NCBI GenBank assembly: GCA_024511045.1
Contig: JANEMG010000170.1
Span: 1-5,711, forward strand
DNA: 5,711 nt
Source: Gammaproteobacteria bacterium
GTDB taxonomy: Bacteria > Pseudomonadota > Gammaproteobacteria > Methylococcales > Methylomonadaceae
Reading direction: 5' to 3'
The notes beneath the pieces are model-generated. The model saw nothing but the letters and a program-made list of their open reading frames with translations. It had not been told where the DNA came from and made no database searches. Every line of letters starts with the position of its first letter. The first letter of the stretch is position 1. The position numbers and the translations under genes were made by a program. Shown here piece by piece: positions 1 to 4,823 of this stretch.

Positions 1-67
1 AAGAGACAGGTTTTGGAGCGCCTATCATAACAAATAGGCACCAGACACGCCCCTCCTTATCCCCTTG

Positions 68-104
68 TTTTGGCGCCAGTTAGCCAAAAAATTCACTGGC
101 TTTT
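68..104 (+). terminator. Overlapping hairpins with a short T run; possible terminator of a gene to the left
   Basis: Two perfect inverted repeats interleave. TTTTGGC (68-74) pairs with GCCAAAA (83-89) across an 8-base loop, and GCCAGT (75-80) pairs with ACTGGC (95-100), followed at once by TTTT (101-104). The second structure plus its T run resembles a weak rho-independent terminator reading rightward. The two stems overlap in space, so both cannot form in one transcript. The likeliest role is ending transcription of an upstream gene outside the window. An operator for the promoter that begins seven bases downstream is the alternative. Confidence 0.4.
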
Positions 105-110
105 CGAGTT

Positions 111-141
111 TTGCATTTACCTCTGTTTCCTGATATATAAT
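111..141 (+). promoter_or_regulatory. Sigma70-type promoter for the universal stress gene
   Basis: A -35-like TTGCAT (111-116) is separated by 17 bases from TATATA (134-139), which is preceded by an extended -10 TG at 131-132. A perfect TATAAT overlaps at 136-141, with a 19-base spacer. Transcription should begin near 146-148, giving a leader of roughly 80 nt. This is the best promoter-like sequence in the window. Assignment is by eye; no start site is known. Confidence 0.6.
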
Positions 142-229
142 GCCAGGATGTGGTTCGCTGCCGTTTCCCTGTCGAAAAATATCGTCAGGCGTTTGCGCGG
201 AGTAACTCTTCAATCATAGGGGGACATTC

Positions 230-673
230 ATGAATACCTACAAACAAATTTTGTTGGCAGCGGATTTTTCCGAACATGGGCAAAGGGTTTCCGAACGGGC
301 AAAGGATCTGAAGGATCGTTATCAGGCCCGGCTCAGCATCATCCATGTCGTCGACAATTTACCCATTACCGATGCCACCTACGGACCAGTGATCCCCTTC
401 GATATCGATTTGACGGAAGAATTGATGGCAGCGGCAAGGAAACGCCTGGCAGTGGAAGCGGAAAAACTGCACATACCCCAGGACCGGCAATGGCTGGAAC
501 TGGGTAGTCCAAAACTGGAAATCATCCGTGTTGCCGAAGAACAGGATGTGGATTTGATCGTCGTCGGATCGCATGGCAGACATGGACTGGCGTTGCTGCT
601 GGGTTCCACGGCAAATGGTGTGCTGCATCATGCTCCCTGTGATGTCATGGCGGTGCGCTTGAAGACCCAGTGA
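230..673 (+). CDS. uspA: Universal stress protein, UspA family (single domain)
   Basis: This is a 147-residue single-domain Usp, the normal size for the family. These are small cytoplasmic, usually dimeric, alpha/beta proteins, many of which bind ATP and support survival under starvation, oxidative or respiratory stress. The N-terminal strand YKQILLAADFS carries the conserved Asp12 that contacts adenine in ATP-binding members. Near the C terminus, VVGSHGRHGLALLLGST (111-127) is the glycine-rich phosphate-binding loop, followed by VLHHAPCDVMAVR. The loop reads G-x2-G-x8-G-S, one residue shorter than the x9 spacing of the archaeal prototype, but I recall the same GSHGRHG form as common in proteobacterial UspA proteins, so ATP binding is likely but not certain. 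The ATG has a strong GGGGG Shine-Dalgarno at 219-223, six bases upstream. It appears monocistronic, with its own promoter (111-141) and a hairpin-rich 3' spacer. The symbol reflects family membership rather than proven orthology to E. coli UspA. Confidence 0.93.
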   Translation: MNTYKQILLAADFSEHGQRVSERAKDLKDRYQARLSIIHVVDNLPITDATYGPVIPFDIDLTEELMAAARKRLAVEAEKLHIPQDRQWLELGSPKLEIIRVAEEQDVDLIVVGSHGRHGLALLLGSTANGVLHHAPCDVMAVRLKTQ

Positions 674-737
674 AGGCATCATCGCTTGTTGGGCGGAACT
701 TGAACGCGCCATGATCGAACCAACCAGTTAGAGTCTA

Positions 738-762
738 TAAACACCCATCCATGGGCTGTTTA
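738..762. repeat. Bulged 10-bp hairpin nested in a 7-bp outer stem
   Basis: TAAACA CCCA (738-747) pairs with TGGG, one unpaired C, then TGTTTA (752-762) around a TCCA loop. The whole sits inside the pair AACCAGT (722-728) / ACTGGTT (787-793). The arrangement gives a small branched structure downstream of the universal stress stop codon, perhaps protecting the mRNA 3' end. Confidence 0.45.
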
Positions 763-798
763 CTGCATAATCAATGGCTTGAGGCCACTGGTTATGCC

Positions 799-845
799 GG
801 CACATCCCTGTGCCAGATTCGTTCCCGTCAATTATAGACGGGAAC
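799..845. repeat. Two adjacent perfect hairpins, 6-bp and 9-bp stems
   Basis: GGCACA (799-804) pairs with TGTGCC (809-814) around a TCCC tetraloop. Seven bases on, GTTCCCGTC (821-829) pairs perfectly with GACGGGAAC (837-845) around an A/T-rich 7-base loop. The second is the strongest simple hairpin of this spacer and could act as a transcript end or RNA-stabilising element. No T run follows on either strand, so it is not a standard intrinsic terminator. Confidence 0.5.
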
Positions 846-895
846 CAACTAGCATTGAGTCATTGCGTCAGGTTTCAGGATGTGCTGATGCATAG

Positions 896-922
896 AGCGC
901 ATCATCAGGTTGTTGATGCGCT
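896..922. repeat. Perfect 9-bp inverted repeat
   Basis: AGCGCATCA (896-904) pairs with TGATGCGCT (914-922) around a 9-base loop. A competing stem uses CTGATGC just upstream with GCATCA. It could be a protein-binding site or an RNA hairpin; nothing around it decides between these. Confidence 0.45.
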
Positions 923-1043
923 TCCTGTGATAAAGTTCTGAGGATCGAACCGGGATGTGGTTCCGTTTGTGGACAGGAAAACACGGCGTGTTCACATTTA
1001 AGCTGTTTAACGATTGATTATATTGATTTTTAAGGTAAAAAAT

Positions 1044-1460
1044 ATGCAAGGGCGTATTGCAAATTACGACAAAAAACATCAGCGTGGCATTATCCTTGTT
1101 GGAAAGGATGCTTATGTATTCACGCAGCAGGAATGGCAGGAGGAACTGCCGCCCTATAATGGCTGTCTGGTCGAATTCGATTATCAGGACAAGAAACTGA
1201 GCAATGTAAAATTGCTTGGCGAGTACAAAGGCCCCCAGGGAGAACCGGTAAAATCCAAACTCGTTGCCGGTCTTTTGGGAATGCTGCTGGGATGGGCAGG
1301 CGCACATAATTTCTATCTGGGTTTTCATAAAAGGGCGATAATCCAGATCATTGTCACCGTTCTGACGTTAGGAGTGGGTGCATTCTGGGGCTTTACCGAG
1401 GGTGTTCTGATTTTGCTGGGACGCATTGAAAAGGATGCAAAGAACAGACCCTTGTATTAG
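1044..1460 (+). CDS. TM2-domain membrane protein with N-terminal cold-shock-like OB domain
   Basis: This protein has 138 residues. Residues 1-58 resemble a diverged cold-shock/OB fold: the pattern MQGRIANYDKKHQRGIIL...DAYVFTQQEW follows the strands of a CspA domain (GxVxxF...GFI...DVFVH) but lacks the aromatic RNP1 residues, so nucleic-acid binding is doubtful. Residues 70-127 form a TM2 domain: a hydrophobic hairpin with the hallmark GAHNFYLGF (86-94) between its two membrane segments, and WGFTEGVLIL (115-124), where Glu119 stands in for the usual Asp. A short charged tail ends at LY. It is probably an inner-membrane protein; TM2 proteins have no settled biochemical role in bacteria. The ATG at 1044 is preferred because AAGG lies at 1032-1035, eight bases upstream; an in-frame TTG at 1014 would add ten residues but lacks a ribosome binding site. 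No clear terminator follows. Confidence 0.85.
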   Translation: MQGRIANYDKKHQRGIILVGKDAYVFTQQEWQEELPPYNGCLVEFDYQDKKLSNVKLLGEYKGPQGEPVKSKLVAGLLGMLLGWAGAHNFYLGFHKRAIIQIIVTVLTLGVGAFWGFTEGVLILLGRIEKDAKNRPLY

Positions 1461-1556
1461 TTTTCCTGATTACCCACAAGCTTCAGCTATTTCCCAAAGT
1501 GAAAAACAGCGGTCAATCAAAGTCGAGTCATCACTGTCATCCACTACTTATCGCTA

Positions 1557-1588
1557 CAAAACAGGTGCTGCACTGCTATCGGGAAGAC
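1557..1588. repeat. Diverged extra copy of the repeat element's right end
   Basis: This 32-base segment matches 1753-1784 at 27 positions by my alignment, sharing the perfect 15-base core that starts CAAAACAGGTGCTGC and ending TCGGGAAGAC against TCGGGATGAC. It lies eight bases before the left end of the element at 1597-1785, so it looks like the surviving right end of a second, adjacent element. Divergence suggests it is older or was copied earlier. Confidence 0.75.
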
Positions 1589-1596
1589 CAATAAAG

Positions 1597-1785
1597 TGTC
1601 ATTTCGATGGCAGGAGAAATCCTGGGCGTCATGGCAATGCAGCAATGCTCAAGATCCCTCCTTGTACAGCACCTGTTTTCCTTTTAGAGGAGCACTTGTT
1701 TTTTTACCTGGATTTGGAAAACAAGGCGGATTCAACCTCTCTATAGGCAGTTCAAAACAGGTGCTGCGCTGGCGTCGGGATGACA
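1597..1785. mobile_element. Non-coding palindromic repeat element (MITE-like)
   Basis: The ends are imperfect inverted repeats: TGTCATTTCGA (1597-1607) against TCGGGATGACA (1775-1785), 9 of 11 bases complementary, with weaker matching extending to 18 of 28. GTCATTTCGA and GGGATGAC ends are, from memory, typical of small intergenic palindromes scattered in many bacterial genomes. Inside, a GGAGAAATC motif near 1612-1620 faces CAAGATCCCTCC (1650-1661). The right half holds a perfect 13-bp inverted repeat, CAGCACCTGTTTT (1667-1679) / AAAACAGGTGCTG (1754-1766), with two further stems nested inside it. No transposase is encoded, so any movement would need help in trans. No clear target-site duplication was found. 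Confidence 0.6.
1667..1766. repeat. Three-level nested hairpin inside the repeat element
   Basis: The outer stem is 13 bp and perfect (1667-1679 with 1754-1766). The middle stem is AGAGG (1686-1690) with CCTCT (1736-1740). The inner stem is CTTGTTTT (1695-1702) with AAAACAAG (1718-1725). All three are collinear, so a single 100-nt RNA or DNA strand could fold as one long interrupted stem. The same outer arm also has a partner at 1558-1570, giving an alternative fold enclosing 96 bases. Confidence 0.7.
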
Positions 1786-2029
1786 GGAATTACAGGTTTT
1801 CAGCAAAGCTGAGGGTCATGCGTAATCAGGTTGGTTTTAGTGTCCGCCACCGTTGGACGGGCACTGATCCGTTACAGGGATGTCCCGGCAAAATCGATGC
1901 CTGCAAGCCATCGGTGATGAAGACCCTTGCCGGAATGCGTGCTGACTAAGCCATGCAGCATACAGGCAGGGCCGCTTTGCCAAGAAGGCTGGATTGATCA
2001 CTATTTGGATCAACGGTAGAAATCCTGAA

Positions 2030-2054
2030 TGCAGCCATTATGCAACAGGCTGCA
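2030..2054. repeat. Perfect 7-bp inverted repeat
   Basis: TGCAGCC (2030-2036) pairs with GGCTGCA (2048-2054) around an 11-base loop. A shorter one, TTGATC (1994-1999) / GATCAA (2008-2013), lies just upstream. Either could be a chance palindrome; no gene or promoter is clearly attached. Confidence 0.4.
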
Positions 2055-2094
2055 GGTGTCCCCTGTCCATGCGGCAAGTTGAAAGCGTGTAAAG

Positions 2095-2169
2095 AAAAAT
2101 CAGCATTTTTCAACACTCCGCTGTTTATCACCCTGTTCTTTTGAAGAAGGAACAAGGTGCTGAATTTTT
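2095..2169. terminator. Nested hairpins with flanking A and T runs; terminator-like
   Basis: CACC-C-TGTTC (2129-2138) pairs with GAACA-A-GGTG (2150-2159) around an 11-base loop. The single mismatch is C/A in a + transcript but becomes a G-U pair in a - transcript. Outside it, AAAAATCAGCA (2095-2105) can pair with TGCTGAATTTTT (2158-2169) with one bulge, so A and T runs flank both sides, as in a bidirectional terminator. No recognised gene ends here on either strand, so the transcript it would end is unknown. Confidence 0.4.
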
Positions 2170-2229
2170 GGTGCTTTTCCATAAAACCAGCCTCGACCGA
2201 TGTTTTTCCGGGGTTGCCAGGGAGTGCTC

Positions 2230-2277
2230 TATAATTATCAAGGAGATGTGACGTTTAAATAACAACAGTCGGGACTG
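2230..2277 (+). promoter_or_regulatory. Promoter -10 and unusual leader of the diguanylate cyclase gene
   Basis: A perfect TATAAT lies at 2230-2235 without a good -35 at 16-18 bases, suggesting an activator-dependent promoter or another sigma factor. Transcription from it would begin near 2242, leaving a leader of about 36 nt. AAGGAG at 2240-2245 is too far (32 bases) to serve the ATG at 2278. Directly before that ATG is a small hairpin, CAGT-CGGG-ACTG (2266-2277), and an in-frame GTG at 2248 is closed by TAA at 2260-2262 after four codons. Confidence 0.45.
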
Positions 2278-4311
2278 ATGCTGCACAGCAGATTGAATCT
2301 ATTTATCAATGCCACCATCGCGCTATTGTCGATTCTGGTGCTTTTCCATGTCGTCAGCACCTTCGCTGGGTTGCTCCATCGGCCGCTGATGAGCCCGGCT
2401 GCAGCGATCAGCTTTATTCTGGTTGGCATCGCTCTCTGGGCTGCCAGACAGGCACCTGTCGCCAGGATATGGCATCTGGTCCTGGTGTCGTGCGGAATAT
2501 CGATCCTCTGCCTTGCGCTTGTTTCCCTGGTTCAGGCTGGCGCATCCCTGCCATACTTTATCGACCTCGACAGGGTCCTCTATCCTTCCCGCTTCACCGC
2601 CGTACAGTTTCTGTTGTGTGCATTGGCCATGCTTGCTGCGGCTTCCCCCTGGCAAAGAAAGTTTCACTGGATGCAGGGCCTCGCACTGTGCATCATGATT
2701 CTGACGCTGACCATTCTGGTGACTTTTTTTCTGAGAAGCCAGTCTGTTCAGCAACTTTCGCAACAAACCGGCATTGCCGTCGTCACCAATATCGGCCTGT
2801 TGTTTGTCGCCGCCGCCCTGTTCTTTCGTTTTCCGGATGTCGGGATCTGTGGCTACCTGCTGGCTCAGTCAACCGGTGCCGCCGCGCAGCGCTATTTGAT
2901 ACCCTTTGCGATTATCGTGCCCATAGCAGCCCTGACCATCACCCATCGCCCGGGAGGCATGGGTTTTATGGGGCAGGATGGCGAGGATGTTCTGGCCATC
3001 ATGCTGCTGATCATCAGCTTCAGCCTGGGGACGTTTTACCTGCGCCGGCTGATCGACAATAGTGAAACCCAGTTTCAGATTATGACCAATGCGGCCCCGG
3101 TGATGATCTGGATGGCAAGACCCGACGGGCATACCTATTATTTCAATGAGCAATGGCTGAAATTTACCGGCAGGTCCCTTGCCGACGAAGTGGCGACGGA
3201 GTTTTCCCGGTGTATTCATCCGGACGATCTGGAGCATGTCAATGCCGCGTACAAACGGTCATTCCGCGATCAGACTCCCTATACCCAGGAATACCGGCTT
3301 CTGCATCATGACGGGGAATATCGCTGGATTCTCGAACATGCCAAACCATTCTGGTCGATAGCGGGAAAATTCAAAGGCTTTATCGGCAGTTGTACCGATA
3401 TAACCGGACAGAAGCAGGCTTCGGAGAAAATGCAGCTGGCTGCTCACGTATTTGAAAATTCCGATCAAGGCATCGTCATCAGCAATGTCGACAACAGGAT
3501 CATCATGACCAATCCGGCGTTCACTGAATTGACCGGTTACAGTGCAGAAGAGGTTTTGCACAAGGATGCCAATTATTTGGGTTCGCAATTCTACGATACT
3601 GAATTTTTTCACAAAATCTGGGCCGTGTTGAACAAGCTCGGCTGCTGGAAAGGCGAGGTATGGAACCGGCGCAAGGATGGCGGGACTTTTCTTGAGGATC
3701 TCTCACTGCATGTGGTGCGGGATATAGCAGGCAGGCCTGCCTACTATATCGGTATATTCACCGACATCACCCAACGCAGGCTCAGCGAGGAGCATTACCG
3801 GCGCCAGGCGCATTTCGACCCGTTGACCAATCTGCCCAACAGAACCCTGCTGGCCGACCGCATCGAACAGGCCGTTTCGCGGGCACAACGCTATGGGCAC
3901 AAGATGGCGGTGATGTTTATCGATCTGGACAAATTCAAGATGATCAACGATCAACTGGGGCATCACATTGGTGATTTGCTGCTGAAAGCGGTGGCTGAGC
4001 GTCTGAAAAACAGCATCCGGCTGGAAGACACTGCGGCAAGGCTGGGTGGGGATGAATTTGTCGTATTGCTGCCGACTATCAACGATGAAAAAGATGCGTT
4101 TCTGGTCGGGGAAAAAATCCTGCAGAAGCTGTCCCAACCCTACCGGATCGAAGAGCACTGTTTCGACAACCATCCCAGCATCGGCGTGGCCCTGTTTCCA
4201 GACCACGGTCAGGAGATGAAGACGCTGCTGGAAAAAGCCGATAAGGCGATGTATGCGTCGAAACAGTCCCTGTCAGGAAAGCATCTGGTCTTTTACCGGC
4301 CGGAAAAATAA
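2278..4311 (+). CDS. Membrane-bound PAS-PAS-GGDEF diguanylate cyclase
   Basis: This 677-residue inner-membrane signalling enzyme is predicted to make cyclic di-GMP from two GTP. Residues 10-257 contain about eight hydrophobic segments (near 10-33, 40-56, 64-86, 108-122, 133-152, 165-183, 207-222, 238-256) forming a sensory membrane domain I cannot name. A PAS_3-type PAS follows (264-375, with HPDD and a YRWILEHAKPF strand), then a second PAS (387-498, ending in the linker FTDITQRR), then GGDEF (513-673). Catalytic features look intact: DPLTNLPNR (514-522), FIDLDKFKMIND (547-558, metal-binding Asp549), GGDEF (590-594) and SIGVALFPDHG (634-644). The inhibitory RxxD site is present exactly five residues before GGDEF (R581-D584), so product feedback is expected. 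There is no EAL domain. The ATG at 2278 is the first in-frame start after a TAA at 2260; its ribosome binding site is weak. The gene stands alone, with repeat-rich DNA upstream and a convergent gene downstream. Confidence 0.93.
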   Translation: MLHSRLNLFINATIALLSILVLFHVVSTFAGLLHRPLMSPAAAISFILVGIALWAARQAPVARIWHLVLVSCGISILCLALVSLVQAGASLPYFIDLDRVLYPSRFTAVQFLLCALAMLAAASPWQRKFHWMQGLALCIMILTLTILVTFFLRSQSVQQLSQQTGIAVVTNIGLLFVAAALFFRFPDVGICGYLLAQSTGAAAQRYLIPFAIIVPIAALTITHRPGGMGFMGQDGEDVLAIMLLIISFSLGTFYLRRLIDNSETQFQIMTNAAPVMIWMARPDGHTYYFNEQWLKFTGRSLADEVATEFSRCIHPDDLEHVNAAYKRSFRDQTPYTQEYRLLHHDGEYRWILEHAKPFWSIAGKFKGFIGSCTDITGQKQASEKMQLAAHVFENSDQGIVISNVDNRIIMTNPAFTELTGYSAEEVLHKDANYLGSQFYDTEFFHKIWAVLNKLGCWKGEVWNRRKDGGTFLEDLSLHVVRDIAGRPAYYIGIFTDITQRRLSEEHYRRQAHFDPLTNLPNRTLLADRIEQAVSRAQRYGHKMAVMFIDLDKFKMINDQLGHHIGDLLLKAVAERLKNSIRLEDTAARLGGDEFVVLLPTINDEKDAFLVGEKILQKLSQPYRIEEHCFDNHPSIGVALFPDHGQEMKTLLEKADKAMYASKQSLSGKHLVFYRPEK

Positions 4312-4333
4312 CCCCGCAGGGATGACAGGAGTG

Positions 4334-4359
4334 CATTCTGCGCAGTGCCGCGCAGAATG
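4334..4359 (+). terminator. 10-bp hairpin after the diguanylate cyclase; likely transcript end
   Basis: CATTCTGCGC (4334-4343) pairs perfectly with GCGCAGAATG (4350-4359) around AGTGCC, 22 bases after the TAA. The stem is strong, but no T run follows on the + strand, so either it works without one, it marks a processed 3' end, or termination needs Rho. Confidence 0.5.
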
Positions 4360-4426
4360 GCAAAACAACCGTTTCCATACGTGGAACGTGCGCTGCTGAA
4401 GCGCATCGATGAGGGCGTAAAGCGCA

Positions 4427-4463
4427 GCAACCGACCCCTGCCTTGACGGCAAGGGTCGGTTGC
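4427..4463 (-). terminator. Strong 16-bp hairpin terminating the cold-shock transcript
   Basis: GCAACCGACCC (4427-4437) pairs with GGGTCGGTTGC (4453-4463), and TGCC (4439-4442) with GGCA (4448-4451), around a 5-base loop. The one non-Watson-Crick position (4438/4452) is C/A in a + transcript but G-U in a - transcript, so the stem is continuous only in the cold-shock mRNA. It starts 13 bases after the stop codon. The T run beyond it is poor (CTTTAC), which lowers certainty about the mechanism. Confidence 0.65.
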
Positions 4464-4476
4464 CTGGAGAAGAGAT

Positions 4477-4680
4477 TTATTCAGGGACAACAGAAGTTGC
4501 TGTCAAGCCTTTCGGGCCGTTTTCCATTTCAAAGGTGACGCTCTGTCCTGGTGTAAGGGTTTTGAAACCGGTGCCCTGGATTACGGAATGATGCACGAAG
4601 ACGTCTTCGCTGCCTTCGGAAGGCTCGATGAAACCAAAACCCTTGGTGTTGTTGAACCATTTAACGGTGCCTGTTGCCAT
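4477..4680 (-). CDS. Cold shock protein, CspA family
   Basis: This 67-residue protein is a complete single cold-shock domain: a five-stranded OB fold that binds single-stranded RNA and DNA and acts in the cytoplasm as an RNA chaperone or antiterminator. MATGTVKWFN opens the domain. RNP1 is KGFGFI (13-18) and RNP2 is VFVHH (27-31), with all the expected aromatic residues. The C-terminal strand reads GPKGLTATSVVPE. Family length is usually 65-75. The ATG at 4680 is chosen because AGGAG lies at 4689-4693, eight bases upstream, and because MATGTVKWF is the standard family N terminus; an upstream TTG would add nine unlike residues. It is transcribed toward the GGDEF gene and ends in a strong hairpin (4427-4463). 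Whether it is cold-induced, or one of the constitutive or stationary-phase paralogs, cannot be told from sequence. Confidence 0.95.
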   Translation of the reverse strand: MATGTVKWFNNTKGFGFIEPSEGSEDVFVHHSVIQGTGFKTLTPGQSVTFEMENGPKGLTATSVVPE

Positions 4681-4823
4681 GCTGGGAACTCCTAATTGAA
4701 TTGACAATGAAGCAGGTCAATATTGATAAGCTGGATAAACCCTTTCATTAGGAAACTCCATATACTTCAACATCTGATTACTGCTTTTGATATTGTACTG
4801 GTATTTTTCCGTCGATGCCACGA
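4681..4823 (-). promoter_or_regulatory. AT-rich leader and promoter region of the cold-shock gene
   Basis: This 143-base, visibly AT-rich gap separates the cold-shock start from the CBS stop. Reading on the - strand, a TACAAT -10-like box occurs at about 4790-4795 without a clear -35. A perfect inverted repeat, ATTGAC (4700-4705) / GTCAAT (4716-4721), sits just upstream of the ribosome binding site. A long leader would fit csp genes, whose 5' UTRs often fold in a temperature-dependent way, but the start site is not known here. No terminator for the upstream CBS gene is obvious, so read-through into the cold-shock gene is possible. Confidence 0.45.

Larger units (their letters stand above)
1..229. 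other. Intergenic leader region upstream of the universal stress gene
   Basis: I see no convincing gene here. Frame 1 stays open from the window edge to a TAA at 28-30 (KRQVLERLS then stop), which could be the C-terminal tail of a gene entering from the left, but nine residues are too few to identify. A 6-bp inverted repeat (GCCTAT 20-25 / ATAGGC 34-39) surrounds that stop. Further in are the overlapping hairpins at 68-104 and the promoter at 111-141, both listed separately. From about 146 to 229 lies the probable 5' leader of the universal stress mRNA. Confidence 0.5.
674..1043. other. Hairpin-rich spacer between the universal stress and TM2 genes
   Basis: About 370 bases without a convincing gene. 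Inverted repeats are dense. AACCAGT (722-728) pairs with ACTGGTT (787-793) and encloses a 10-bp bulged hairpin (738-762). Then come GGCACA/TGTGCC (799-814), GTTCCCGTC/GACGGGAAC (821-845), AGCGCATCA/TGATGCGCT (896-922), GAACC/GGTTC (947-963) and AACAC/GTGTT (980-992). None is followed by a clear T run. Short open stretches exist, for instance a 20-codon frame from the ATG at 955 and a reverse-strand run ending near 849, but neither has recognisable family features. TTCACA at 991-996 is a fair -35, but no well-spaced -10 follows it. The Shine-Dalgarno of the next gene is at 1032-1035. Confidence 0.5.
1461..2277. other. Long spacer with composite repeat, hairpins and no convincing gene
   Basis: About 800 bases between the TM2 and GGDEF genes. 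Open frames exist on both strands (for example to a TAA at 1947-1949 on +, and 1946-2182 on -), but they run through palindromic repeats, lack ribosome binding sites and show no family motifs. The left part holds the composite repeat at 1557-1785. The middle holds smaller inverted repeats: TTGATC/GATCAA (1994-2013) and TGCAGCC/GGCTGCA (2030-2054). The right part holds nested hairpins (2095-2169) and the promoter and leader of the next gene. It may be a landing zone for repeats, decayed coding DNA or an unannotated RNA. Confidence 0.5.
4312..4476. other. Convergent spacer between the GGDEF and cold-shock genes
   Basis: This short spacer carries the 3' ends of two converging transcripts, with one strong hairpin near each gene (4334-4359 and 4427-4463). 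Between them is a weaker TTCCA (4373-4377) / TGGAA (4382-4386) stem around TACG. I see no gene. Confidence 0.6.

Noticed and set aside
25..213. 62-codon open frame on the - strand upstream of the universal stress gene
   Set aside because: It starts with TTG without a ribosome binding site, overlaps the best promoter in the window and shows no family motif.
1014..1043. Upstream TTG start for the TM2 gene
   Set aside because: It adds ten residues rich in Ile and Lys, lacks a Shine-Dalgarno, and would put the good AAGG (1032-1035) inside the coding region.
849..1328. 159-codon open frame on the - strand
   Set aside because: Most of it is the antisense of the well-supported TM2 gene; the remainder runs through the hairpin spacer and has no recognisable domain.
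1426..1949. Two overlapping + strand open frames in the long spacer
   Set aside because: They run through the palindromic repeat element, have no ribosome binding site and read as low-complexity translation of repeats.
1946..2182. 78-codon open frame on the - strand
   Set aside because: There is no Shine-Dalgarno before its ATG, it crosses three inverted repeats, and no homology is recognisable by eye.
2170..2277. Possible c-di-GMP riboswitch before the diguanylate cyclase
   Set aside because: None of the conserved GEMM-type segments is visible, and the leader after the TATAAT is only about 36 nt.
2323..4378. Several open frames antisense to or shifted within the GGDEF gene, up to 197 codons
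   Set aside because: The sense frame has intact TM, PAS and GGDEF motifs over its full length; the others are shadows.
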